Below are positions 1 through 9,299 of a stretch of 64,000 nt of DNA, one piece after another; position 1 is the first letter of the stretch; each line of letters opens with the position of its first letter. Source of the DNA: Melampsora larici-populina 98AG31. Its lineage: Eukaryota > Basidiomycota > Pucciniomycetes > Pucciniales > Melampsoraceae. The stretch is from positions 699,611 to 763,610 of the forward strand of contig NW_006768804.1 in the NCBI RefSeq assembly GCF_000204055.1, read 5' to 3'. The notes below the pieces were generated by a model. That model ran no database searches, was not told where the DNA came from, and saw only the letters and a program-made list of their open reading frames with translations. The position numbers and the translations under genes are program-made.

Positions 1-1448
1 TGGCAGGCCTACTATCAAATGGAGCGAGAGACGTAGAAAGTTCTAGAAGACTGATAGCCCCATCAGAAACGCGTCAGTACAAGAATTACGATAGCTCTAT
101 AATGATTACACTGCTTGTTGACAAGTACATAAGACTCATCTTGATTAAAATTTACAGAGAAAGCCACGATAAGTGCGGTCGACCAGAATCTCCTACAACA
201 AGACCATCTCAACACTTGGAGAGACTTGAGGACAATTGATGAAGTAGTAAGGCACAACAGAGTGGCTAGTGTTTATTCGCAAAGGATGCAGGAGTGGGGT
301 CCGAAGTTATTGAAATTGAACAGTCCTTCCCAGACACTGATAACTCAAATGGATGCTTCCGCATGGGCAGAAACCAAGCCCCACAGAGCTCTGGCAATGG
401 TCATGTATTATTTCATCGAAACCATGAAGTCACATTCACCTCAAAATGATCACAAAGAAATAGAAAGCCTTGCAGTAGGGATAGAAGATTCTTCCAAGTT
501 CAAATACTACTACAACTCAGTCGTTGCAAGACAGATGGTCAACAAATTCATGTATGAATACATGCTCAAATTTTCTTGGTACTTGTTGATCAAACAGTAT
601 AGCAAGGGTTTCAAGGCAGATCATAAAGGGGCCCTACAATCTTCAATTGAACAAGCGATACGTGTTTGGAAAGAAAAGAACCCTCAACCACTTCAGGTTG
701 AATATACTCGTCATTACCGACAATATATGAGGTTGATAGAAATTCTTGATCCATTAGCCGCCGCAGGCATTCAGAACAGCGATGTGATCAGAAAAGTCGA
801 TATCCGTAGTATCAGTTTGCGGAACGCAAGGACATTTCTTTCAAAGTATTCTACTGATCCTAACAAGGTTCATAAGAACTTGGTTAGCATCTCACCATCT
901 GATACGTTTAGAGCAATCAAATTTCCGCTTTTCGGATACCCTCTTGACATCAACGGTAAGGAATCAGCTGCGATCGAAGCAACAGTTCTCGACATGTGGA
1001 AATCCCGTGGTCAAAATGATGTGAATTTCGCCTCTGAACTGATTGAAATTTCAAGAAGTCTTCCGACAGCGCGTTTTCCAAAAGGCGGAGACGTTTTTCC
1101 CCAGAGGGTGAGAGAAATGCGTGGTTTTCGTTTACTCACCACAATATACAAGCAGCACAAGTCTCCTTATTCCCAGATGTGGAACCATGTCGCAAAACTT
1201 GTCAATCTTGCAGCAAAGCTCGACAAGCCAGATTCTGAAGAACAATCGATATTATGGCAAATGATACGAGCAGCATTCCTGTCCCTTTCAAAAGATTTTG
1301 GGCAAGGCAAATGTGTTAAACAGATAGAAAACAGTATTATGTTTTATTTATTCATCAAAAGGATCGGAGAGGTCCTCGAGGCAGCCGTAGAGTTCCATTT
1401 CCCTACAACTCCACCTGAGAAAAGAGTGAGCAGATCACAGTTCATGAT
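1..1448 (+). pseudogene. 5' part of a secreted DLNEP-motif protein gene, split by a LINE
   Basis: This is the upstream part of a gene whose intact paralogue lies at 50023-52614. The window opens inside exon 1 (1-76). A conserved phase-2 intron (77-173, GTACAAG donor) follows, then exon 2 from 174. Residues around both splice sites match the paralogue (E-T/M-R-H-A/P-V-D), which supports this gene model. The signal peptide would lie left of the window. Exon 2 is open to the LINE junction and contains the family core beginning RTIDEVVRHNR. The reading frame runs into the LINE poly(T) at 1448. I do not know the biochemical function. From the paralogue I infer a secreted protein. No disabling change other than the LINE is visible in this part, so loss looks recent. 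Confidence 0.8.
1210..1448. repeat. Left copy of about 238-bp target-site duplication
   Basis: This stretch of the host gene is repeated at 7205-7442 on the far side of the LINE. The copies match base for base except for one patch near the end, where about 10 bases here correspond to 9 different, C-rich bases in the right copy. Comparison with the paralogue at 50 kb shows that this left copy keeps the ancestral sequence. Confidence 0.85.
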
Positions 1449-1643
1449 TTTTTTTTTTTTTTTTTGCATTGCTTTAAGTGCTTTTTCAGCCGTTAGGCTA
1501 TCAAACACTGCATATATGTTCCAGCACCGGTAAAACCCCTCTGGCTGTGTCAGGGGAAAGGTAGCTGTTGGCTGTTTCAACTAAGAGTACAAGTGTAATA
1601 AAGGGAAAACATGGGTAGGGCGATGAAGTATGGAGAAAAGAGA
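1449..1643 (-). other. LINE 3' untranslated region and poly(A) tail
   Basis: About 195 bases lie between the ORF2 stop and the poly(A) (poly-T on the plus strand at 1448-1465). No coding potential is seen. This is the expected position for the reverse transcription start used in target-primed insertion. Confidence 0.75.
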
Positions 1644-4600
1644 CTAGTCTTGAGGTTCTTGGGGTTCGGTGAGGTTGTTCGGCCGTGGTTCGTCTGAGAT
1701 TTTCGCCCAGACCCAACGGTTGGCAAAACGCCAGGTGGCATTGCAGAAGGTGGTAGTGGCTTTGAAGGTGCTTGGTGTAGAGAGGACGCGTTTGTCCATC
1801 CTGAAAGTTTTTTGCTCGGCGAGGCCTTGTCGTTCGACGTCACGTTCAAATGCGACTCGAGCCTGTGCATGATTTTGACAGATAAAGAGGAAGTGGTCAA
1901 CGGTCTCGACACCCTCTTGGCAACTGCAAGAGGGGTCAACTGGTTGTTGGAAACGGTGGAGATAGGCGTTAAGGGGAACATGTCCAGAACGTAGCTGGGT
2001 CAGGGTTGCGATTTCGTGTTTTTTGAGGTCGTCCAGTCCATCGAGATGTTTCTTCCCATTGGGTTTGTGACCTAGTCGGGTGATATCTTTCTCGCAGAAA
2101 GATTCGGTTTGCTCCTTTCGCCATTCCTTGATGGCTGCAAGGAAGGCTGCGGTATTGGGAGTATTGGTGAAGGTGCTCGGTAGATCGCGTTTCGCCAAAG
2201 AGTTTGCAATCTTGTCGACTTTCTCGTTGCCTGGGATGCCCTTATGTCCTGGGCACCATCGGATAACGACGCGCAATTGAGGATAGCTGTGGAGTATGCA
2301 TTGAAGGTATTTGAAAGTTTTGTGTCTGTTGTCTAAGGAAGAGACCGATGACGAATTTGAGTGAAGGTCTTTAACCACCCCTTGATTGTCAAGGATGATT
2401 GAAGCACGGTGAGTAGCGGCTGTGGCACGATCGAGGGTCATTTGTAGGCCTAGTTGAACACCGCGGTACTCAGCTTGGTATATCCCTTGGGTTCTTGCTG
2501 GACCAAGTGCTGTCGAAGAATTTTTGCCTGAGTTAGCGCACCAAGCCGCTGCGGCTGTGTTTTTTCCTGGAATCCTCGAACCGTCCGTGTAGATGATGAG
2601 GTGCTGGCGCGATGGTTGAAGGCGAAGGGTGTCGGAAATGGCACGTTTCTCGTCTTCCTGGAGTACTGTGGAGTAATTCGGGGGTCTGATGAGTGATGAT
2701 GCGGGGTCGACTGGAAGTTGGACCGCGTATTCCTCAAAATGTTTGTAAAGAGGGTGTTCGAAGAAAAGGTGGAAAGGGTTTTTGTGGCTCTTGGGGATGG
2801 AAAGCTGAGCCTGTTGGATGATCTTGAACAAAGGATGAGCATTATTCTTTGTCAGTGAGCGGGCCATAAAGCCCAGAACTTTACTCTGGAGGCGCGTCTT
2901 TGGAGGGGTGAGATAGAGGTCGTGTCGTAAGAAGACCGTTGGGGTGGACTTCATCGCGCCCAGCGCCGCTCGTGCGCAGGTGTTGTCGATGGCAGCCAGC
3001 TGTTCGGTAAAATACTTGGGCGGTTCGGTTGGCATCCAGGCCATGGCGCCGTAGTCAATCGCAGCATGGACCGTGGTAGTCATCAGGATCTTCAGGAGCC
3101 TGGGCGGTATGCCCCAGCCTTGTTTGGCTAGGCTGGCCAGGAAGCCCGCTCGTTGTTTGCCCTTGGCGAGCACATCGTGTCTGTGTTGTTTGAAGGTCAG
3201 TGATTTGTCAATTTTAATACCTAACCATTTGGCGAAGGGGGCTGGCTTGAGTCCTGTCCTATCGGCAAAGTCAATAGTGGGGCAGGTATCGAGGTTGATG
3301 TCCTGCAGAGTGAATAGGACCCAGAAGGTCTTCTTTGTGTCGAAAATGGCGCCGTGGCGTTTGGCCCATTGTTGCTGTCTGAAAGCCAAAGTCTGCATCT
3401 GAGAGCGGAGTTGATGGGTGTCGAGAGCAGAAGATAGCAGGACTACGTCGTCGACAAAGCCCAGGGCTGCGGCTGTAGGGATATTGTCAGTGATGGCTAG
3501 GAGCGAGGAATTGTACAAGAGGTAAAGTAGGGGTGAGAGTGGGGATCCCTGTGGTAAACCGTGATCCAGGGTGAAATCTTGAGATTCAAATCCATTGAAA
3601 GTAAGCGTGGTGGATCGGTCGGAGAGAAAATCGTGGATAATGTCCAGAGTCTGGGTGTTGATGCCCATTTTCTCGAGCGTGTCGAGGAGGCGTGGGTGGT
3701 GAACCGAAGGGAAGGCGGATTTGACGTCCGCGAAGAGAGCGCCAACCACCTTACCCTTCGCCCACTCACCTTTGATCCACGAGGTGAGGTGGACCAATGC
3801 CTCCTGGCTTGATCGATCAGGGCGTCCTCCGTAGTGTCCGTTGTGCAGAAGCTTGAGCTTTTCGGCCTGGGCTGATAAATGGACTGTGAGCAGTTTTTCA
3901 TAGAACTTACCTAGCGTCACCAGGAGGGCGATTGGCCGATAAGAAGCTGCTTGAGTGTAGTCTGACTTCCCTGGCTTAGGGATCATGACTGTGGTGGCTC
4001 GTTTCCATCCACTAGGGATAATGCCAGTGATAGTCACACACTGAAACAGGAACCTCACGTGGGATTTTACAACGTCCCATACCATGCGCCAGACCCAATT
4101 CTGGATCTTGTCCGAGCCTGGTGCCTTGGTAGGAGGGCTGTCGTTGACCACTGCCCCTACCGATTCGTTAGTGATGAATTGGAGGAAGGGAGGTGTGATT
4201 TCTGGTGAAGGTCGATGGGAGCTCTTCAGAGGGAAGAGCAGGTGGCTGGTATCGTCCAGGTTGCACGGTGCAGTCGCCACACATGTGGACGAGAATAAGG
4301 CTTCGGCCTTTTCCTCGTTTGACGTGCACGTCCTACCGTCGGGCGTGATGATCGTGCTGACGAGAGATGACGTCTTGCGTCCGGATGCGATTCTTTTGGC
4401 TTGGAAAAGGGTTTGATGGTCGAGATCCGACAGGTACTGGCGCCAAGAGCTCTCCTTAGCGTGATCAATTGCCTTGTTAAAGGCGTTCCGTGCTGTGTTG
4501 TAGAGTGCTCGGTTTTCGGGTGTGTGGTGTTGTTTTAGGTGGCGTCGTGCTTTTGAGGTTGCCTTTCTGAGCGGCTCCAGAACGTCTGGTCGCCACCAGT

Positions 4601-5570
4601 GTTTATGCTTCATGTTTGTTGACTTCGCTGGCGAGTGTTTGTTCAGGGCATCAACAACTGCTGTTCGTAAAGAGTCGTCAAAAGTGTCTATGTCTTGGCG
4701 GGTTAAGAGGGTTTTGAGCTTGGGAAGAGAAGTCATGAGTTCGGTCTTTAGAAGGATGGGCTCTACTTTCCGCCAGTTCTTCTTTCCTGAGGATTTGTCG
4801 CTAGGACTCGGGGTTGTCTGGGTGGAGAAACAAGTGACCAAAGCTTGGTGGTCGGATTGATGGTTTAGGATGTCGTCGCTGTCGATGAAGCACGAAATCG
4901 TTGCTTCGTCGAAGTCCTCATTGACCCACACCAGGTCAATAGAGGTGCCAAGGGTGTCGTCACGGTGCAATCCAAAAGTGGGTTGTCCTTTTGGAGACCT
5001 CAGTGTGAGACCCCATTCCGTCATCATCTCAATGAGGCGGTCGGCGTCTCGGTCGACAATCTTGCTGTGGTCAGGATTCCAGAGAGGGGAGTGTAGGTTG
5101 GAGTCGGTGGTGCAAACCACTGGTAGGAGTTGCGTTTCGAGGTTTGCCGTCTTGAGGATGTCGGTGAACGCCGTGAATCCGTCAAGGGTCTTGTGTGGGT
5201 TGTATACACTCGCCACCAAGACCTTGAAACCGTCAATCGTGAGGACGCTGGCTGCAACGTTCCTCGACGTATGATGGATCGGATTCACTTCGGGGTATAG
5301 GTCTTGCCTCACATAAAGGCAGGCCCGAGGTCGATCAATTTCGGTGAGAGATGCTGGGGTAGGACAAATGAGTGTCCAGTTGGTTTGGTTGGTTGGGAGG
5401 TTGTCGACAGGGTTGACATACGGCTCTTGGATTGAGATAATAGAAAAAAGATTAGTAATGTCAGAATTAAAGAGAGAGAGAGTTACATATTTTGAGTGCT
5501 TGCAATTCAACTGTAGAATTGAAGCTGTGTTCTTCATTGATAGTTGTTCGCGTATCCGGTGCTCTAACAT
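1644..5570 (-). CDS. LINE ORF2: endonuclease, reverse transcriptase, RNase H
   Basis: The 1308-residue product holds all enzymes for target-primed reverse transcription. An AP-like endonuclease occupies about residues 15-245 (LQLNCKHS, SIQEPYVN, TDSNLHSPLWN, SDHQALV). The reverse transcriptase spans about 480-800 (FADVKSAFPSV, GLPQGSPLSP, catalytic FVDD). An RNase H domain lies at about 1000-1130 with the D-E-D-D set (YTDGSR, QAEYRG, ILDNQG, GNEKVDKIAN). A C-terminal Cys/His motif follows (CSCQEGVETVDHF with a distal Cys). Its ATG overlaps the ORF1 stop by 7 bp, suggesting coupled termination-reinitiation. All catalytic motifs appear intact. The cis-acting product nicks genomic DNA and copies its own RNA. 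Confidence 0.93.
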   Translation of the reverse strand: MLEHRIREQLSMKNTASILQLNCKHSKYVTLSLFNSDITNLFSIISIQEPYVNPVDNLPTNQTNWTLICPTPASLTEIDRPRACLYVRQDLYPEVNPIHHTSRNVAASVLTIDGFKVLVASVYNPHKTLDGFTAFTDILKTANLETQLLPVVCTTDSNLHSPLWNPDHSKIVDRDADRLIEMMTEWGLTLRSPKGQPTFGLHRDDTLGTSIDLVWVNEDFDEATISCFIDSDDILNHQSDHQALVTCFSTQTTPSPSDKSSGKKNWRKVEPILLKTELMTSLPKLKTLLTRQDIDTFDDSLRTAVVDALNKHSPAKSTNMKHKHWWRPDVLEPLRKATSKARRHLKQHHTPENRALYNTARNAFNKAIDHAKESSWRQYLSDLDHQTLFQAKRIASGRKTSSLVSTIITPDGRTCTSNEEKAEALFSSTCVATAPCNLDDTSHLLFPLKSSHRPSPEITPPFLQFITNESVGAVVNDSPPTKAPGSDKIQNWVWRMVWDVVKSHVRFLFQCVTITGIIPSGWKRATTVMIPKPGKSDYTQAASYRPIALLVTLGKFYEKLLTVHLSAQAEKLKLLHNGHYGGRPDRSSQEALVHLTSWIKGEWAKGKVVGALFADVKSAFPSVHHPRLLDTLEKMGINTQTLDIIHDFLSDRSTTLTFNGFESQDFTLDHGLPQGSPLSPLLYLLYNSSLLAITDNIPTAAALGFVDDVVLLSSALDTHQLRSQMQTLAFRQQQWAKRHGAIFDTKKTFWVLFTLQDINLDTCPTIDFADRTGLKPAPFAKWLGIKIDKSLTFKQHRHDVLAKGKQRAGFLASLAKQGWGIPPRLLKILMTTTVHAAIDYGAMAWMPTEPPKYFTEQLAAIDNTCARAALGAMKSTPTVFLRHDLYLTPPKTRLQSKVLGFMARSLTKNNAHPLFKIIQQAQLSIPKSHKNPFHLFFEHPLYKHFEEYAVQLPVDPASSLIRPPNYSTVLQEDEKRAISDTLRLQPSRQHLIIYTDGSRIPGKNTAAAAWCANSGKNSSTALGPARTQGIYQAEYRGVQLGLQMTLDRATAATHRASIILDNQGVVKDLHSNSSSVSSLDNRHKTFKYLQCILHSYPQLRVVIRWCPGHKGIPGNEKVDKIANSLAKRDLPSTFTNTPNTAAFLAAIKEWRKEQTESFCEKDITRLGHKPNGKKHLDGLDDLKKHEIATLTQLRSGHVPLNAYLHRFQQPVDPSCSCQEGVETVDHFLFICQNHAQARVAFERDVERQGLAEQKTFRMDKRVLSTPSTFKATTTFCNATWRFANRWVWAKISDEPRPNNLTEPQEPQD

Positions 5571-7180
5571 TGAGTACGGGATAAGTCGGGCTGGTCAATG
5601 ATGATGATTTTTGGAGAGCCACTCGGATTGTGTGGCGGGAATTGGCTGGCAATTCGAGCTCCACACGTAGGGGCGAAAGGGTGGTGTAGAAAATCCGCAT
5701 GATTTTCCTTGAACAGCCGAGGTAGGTCAGCATTCGGGTCAGCTTTGAGCTTGCCCCTGGCACAAGCCGTGCACTTCAAGGCAAGTGTGCCTTTGGCTGG
5801 GCAGGTGTGAGCGTGATGAGGGCCAGCGCATGTGGGACACATCGGTGGGATTGGACAAGCCGCCGCCGTGTGTCCTACCGCCCGGCAGTTGAAACACCTG
5901 GTGGGAGGTGGTCCACTGAGCTCTGTGCGATGTCGGCTCCTGCCCTGCCAAACCTTGGTTTTGACAGCCAGCGACGCCTGGCTCAGGGTTTTGAAACCTA
6001 TGAGGAGAGAGGAGTGGCGCTTGTTCACATCCTCGCCTGCTTCTTTTTTCAGCCATCTGACAAATAAGACGTCATCGAGCAAGGTGCCATTGCACGTCTT
6101 CAAGAGGTCAATATCCTCTGGTCTCGACGGATTGAAAGTAGTGGGGACACCGTGTACTATGACAGCGTGTGTTTCCTGTTTGATCGACAGGTTTGGAGAA
6201 ATCTTTGGGAGCCACTCCTGTTGTTGGTTACGGAGGGCTTGGGCGTGGCGTTGAGAGTCCACATAGACAACCAAGTCGCCAGACGGATGGCGGTGGATGT
6301 TCCTGACCTCAATAGAGGAGGAATCATCCGGCTTGAGCATGATTTTGGATGCTTTCAGCTCCAGGTTGAGAACTTTGATCAACTCCGGGATTGACTTTTC
6401 AACGCCCGCTATATTTGCGGGGTCTAATTGGTTGAGAGTGACCGTATTGTCAGAACGTGAGCGTGGGCCAGGTTTTGGTTGAGCACGATGGCTCGGTTGG
6501 ATGGTTGATTTTGGAGAGGGGGTGGTGTTCGGTGCGTGCTTCGACGCTGCCGAAGCGTAAGAGGTCTTGGCTGGGGTTTTCTTCTTCCCCGATTGCTCTG
6601 GAAGGCCGTCAGCCACCAGTTTTGCAATGTGTTCTGAGAGCACATCCACTCGATCAGCGATCGTGGAGACTCTGAAGTCAAACGCCGACGTGAGAGCAGA
6701 GGTTGGGTCGGTGACAGTCTTACGACTGGTATCAAACACGGTGCGTCTAGAGTCGTTGACGCTGGCTTGTTCCTTGATCATCCCAGTCAGCAGTAGGATA
6801 TCGGCTGCTGACTCGACGTCAACTTTGATGGAGCTCGTTTTCTTGGACTTCGGTACGAGAGTGACACTCGTGACTTCGACCAATCGTTGGATAAGGACTT
6901 CAAGGGACCTTGGCGTCGAGCCCCCTGGAAACAACTTCGCGATACGAGCCGAACGAGGAGTGTTCGATAGCTCGTCGGCTTCCACGAATGGACAGATCGT
7001 CGGAGTTGCCAAACGTGTTCGTTTCCGATCACGCAAGAGAGATGTGGTAGAGGCAGAAGGGCTTGGTTCTTCTGTACTCAGAGGAGGGAGGGTGGCCTTC
7101 TTGAGGACCGATGCTTGACGCGTAACGGGGGCCTTCGCCGCTGATTGAGGCAGCAGTTCGACCTCGTTGATCGCATCCAT
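5564..7180 (-). CDS. LINE ORF1: RNA-binding zinc-knuckle protein
   Basis: The start is taken at the Met encoded at 7178-7180 (MDAINEVELLPQ). The open frame extends up to 7240, but the part beyond 7204 lies in duplicated host DNA and is unlikely to be native. The product is about 538 residues: a low-complexity basic N-terminal half, a central region resembling fungal LINE ORF1 proteins, then zinc knuckles (CFNCRAVGHTAAAC, matching CX2CX4HX4C, and CPTCAGPHHAHTC). ORF1 proteins of this kind bind element RNA and form the ribonucleoprotein. The stop TAG overlaps the ORF2 ATG. A 5'-truncated original start cannot be excluded. Confidence 0.82.
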   Translation of the reverse strand: MDAINEVELLPQSAAKAPVTRQASVLKKATLPPLSTEEPSPSASTTSLLRDRKRTRLATPTICPFVEADELSNTPRSARIAKLFPGGSTPRSLEVLIQRLVEVTSVTLVPKSKKTSSIKVDVESAADILLLTGMIKEQASVNDSRRTVFDTSRKTVTDPTSALTSAFDFRVSTIADRVDVLSEHIAKLVADGLPEQSGKKKTPAKTSYASAASKHAPNTTPSPKSTIQPSHRAQPKPGPRSRSDNTVTLNQLDPANIAGVEKSIPELIKVLNLELKASKIMLKPDDSSSIEVRNIHRHPSGDLVVYVDSQRHAQALRNQQQEWLPKISPNLSIKQETHAVIVHGVPTTFNPSRPEDIDLLKTCNGTLLDDVLFVRWLKKEAGEDVNKRHSSLLIGFKTLSQASLAVKTKVWQGRSRHRTELSGPPPTRCFNCRAVGHTAAACPIPPMCPTCAGPHHAHTCPAKGTLALKCTACARGKLKADPNADLPRLFKENHADFLHHPFAPTCGARIASQFPPHNPSGSPKIIIIDQPDLSRTQC

Positions 7181-7204
7181 CGCGTCGTCGTAGACCGATT
7201 GATC

Positions 7205-8607
7205 GCAGCAAAGCTCGACAAGCCAGATTCTGAAGAACAATCGATATTATGGCAAATGATACGAGCAGCATTCCTGTCCCTTTCAAAAGATTTTGGGCAA
7301 GGCAAATGTGTTAAACAGATAGAAAACAGTATTATGTTTTATTTATTCATCAAAAGGATCGGAGAGGTCCTCGAGGCAGCCGTAGAGTTCCATTTCCCTA
7401 CAACTCCACCTGAGAAAAGAGAATCCCCCCACAGTTCATGATGTACTATTGGTGTTTGATGTCTCATAAGAAACGTGGAGATCACAACAAGCTGGCAAAG
7501 ACTGTCAAGTGGATGGAATTCGAAGTCGGCCGAGTTTATATGGATCATCTAATCGCTTCAAAGAAGCTGAACGAGTTTTACTCCCAGATTCAACTACCTC
7601 GTGAAGATGGGCCAAGGGGATTGCTGGTTTTGGGTCAAGAAGGAGCAATGTTACCCCGTTCGAGAATAGTGAAAGAAGTTGAAAGACGTTTGCGCGGAGG
7701 AAAAAAGGATCCTCAAAATGATCGTGCTGTATTGGCAAGGCCTAGGGGCACCAATAACGAACTGGAAACTATACAACATGCCTCGAAGAGCTCGCCTGGG
7801 GGTCAAAAATTCATTTCAGATCACAAACAATATTTAATAGACAAGCTGAACTTCGAGAAATTTTGGGGGAGATCTAGCCAAAACCCACACCTACTTAATT
7901 CATACAAAGGACCTGTAGCCAATAGTGCTTTAATCCACATGTCCTTCCAGCGCTTCGCCGAGAAGAGAAAATCAGTCACGGCTAGTTTAGAGGGATCGGA
8001 AAGAGATGTCGCAGCGGGATCCAAGAAGAAGCCGAGGACTCAATCGGTTGTGGGCTCCTCATCAGAGGGTGGTGGGAGTCACTTTCCCGCAGGATATGCT
8101 GGCCCCACAACTCTCCTTACAGATGGAACGCAAAGCACACTTTACCGCAATAATCCTATGCTCAAGGACACCCCAACGAGTCAAGAATCGAGGACAGGTG
8201 GTGAGTCGAGATCATCGATTCAGCCAATAATTGAAGCTCCTCATGATTTACACGGTGCTAGGACTGACATTTACTTGTATGTTAATTCAGGACGGCCGTC
8301 ATCGATCCTACTGGTTTCGGGAGAAACATCAAAAAAAAGTGGCCAACATATTTCTCCTCTTAATTTCGAAATACCTTTGGAAAACGCCTCCGGTGACCGT
8401 GATTTTAGATTCATGCTTCCCGATTTAAACGAACCTTTGACGCCAGTTTCAAGGCAAGAAGATCACCAGAAAGACGCTGCTTCCGATTTGTCTGTACACC
8501 CATCATTTTGGCAGTACTCGGGAGGTGTTCGTCCAGTTATACCTGGGCAACAAGGTTACTCACCACTATCCACTCGCAGGGAAGAAGTACCAGATCTCAA
8601 TATGTAA
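7205..8607 (+). pseudogene. 3' part of the split secreted-protein gene, with right TSD copy
   Basis: This starts with the right duplication copy (7205-7442) and continues the host gene to its stop at 8605-8607. The duplicated copy is one base shorter near 7420-7430, so its frame does not match the downstream frame. The C-terminal half is otherwise open (389 codons from 7438). It has a basic patch SKKKPR that could be a nuclear localisation signal, the motif LPDLNEPLTP and the C-terminal end VPDLNM. All are shared with the 50 kb paralogue (LPDLNEPLEP, IPDLNI), so they are conserved family features. The gene as a whole is inactive. Confidence 0.8.
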
Positions 8608-9011
8608 TACGGAATTTGCAGATTGTACATGAGCAGGCATGTTTTTCATTGATCTGGGGATTCCGGAAGTATATGCTGAAATTGACAGCAGATATTTTTG
8701 GAGAATACCATGTACATATATACGGTACTCAAAGCTACATAGTTATACACTGGGCAGATGTAGTATTTTTCCCAAGTGAAAAATGATTGACCTGAAGGAC
8801 AAACAAAATTGAAAAAGGTGGAATTCTGAATTCATTTTGTGTGTGCATTAACACTGCATTTTACTGCATTGATGCTGCATTTTTCCGCATTAATGGTGCA
8901 TTTTTATGCATTAACACAGCATTTTTAATCATTTTGACATTAATTTTAATCATTTTGCATGGTGGAACAAAGCTACATAGTTATATAACACGTATATAGT
9001 TGTCATATATA
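8608..9011. other. Intergenic AT-rich DNA with TGCATT microrepeats
   Basis: No gene is seen. From about 8845 to 8960 the sequence is a loose array of TGCATT/GCATTTTT words spaced 8-15 bp apart, probably an old low-complexity repeat. The left half of a MITE starts at 8723. Confidence 0.5.
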
Positions 9012-9016
9012 CTTTT

Positions 9017-9277
9017 TGATGAGAAGGATTCACTCTGAAAGAAACAATTAGACAATATTGGAAAGGTAAATTGCATTTAGTGAGCTTACCTGAAAGAAAC
9101 AATTAGACAATATTGGAAAGGTGAAGAAGAGAGAAACCAATCCAGTCTAACAACAACTAACAGTATATCAATAACTAATGCTAATAATGTTATAAGAATA
9201 TTGTTACAGTGAAGAGAAAGTTAGCAAACTACTATGATGTAATATCAATCAATGTCACATAGATTACATCCATAACA
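9017..9277 (-). repeat. Copia 3' LTR
   Basis: The 261-bp sequence begins TG and ends CA on either strand and reads as identical to 13556-13816. Inside it a 33-bp segment beginning CTGAAAGAAACAATTAGAC is directly repeated (about 9037-9069 and 9091-9123). Confidence 0.92.
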
Positions 9278-9284
9278 CCCCCCC
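9278..9284 (-). other. Copia polypurine tract
   Basis: Seven G residues (C on the plus strand) directly abut the 3' LTR. This is the expected position of the plus-strand primer for reverse transcription. Confidence 0.7.
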
Positions 9285-9299
9285 GTGCTAACAACTCAG

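Larger units (their letters stand above)
1449..7204 (-). mobile_element. LINE (non-LTR retrotransposon), Tad1/I-like with RNase H
   Basis: The element lies on the minus strand and ends in poly(A), seen as an 18-T run at 1448-1465. It carries two overlapping ORFs, a zinc-knuckle ORF1 and an endonuclease-RT-RNase H ORF2. This architecture is typical of fungal Tad1-clade LINEs. It is flanked by a direct duplication of host coding sequence (1210-1448 and 7205-7442). The 5' end at about 7204 leaves only about 24 bases before the first internal ORF1 Met, so slight 5' truncation is possible. Both ORFs are free of stops, so this copy could be young and competent. Confidence 0.9.

Noticed and set aside
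7181..7240. Extended N-terminus of LINE ORF1
   Set aside because: Most of these codons lie in duplicated host-gene DNA, so the native start is taken at 7180.
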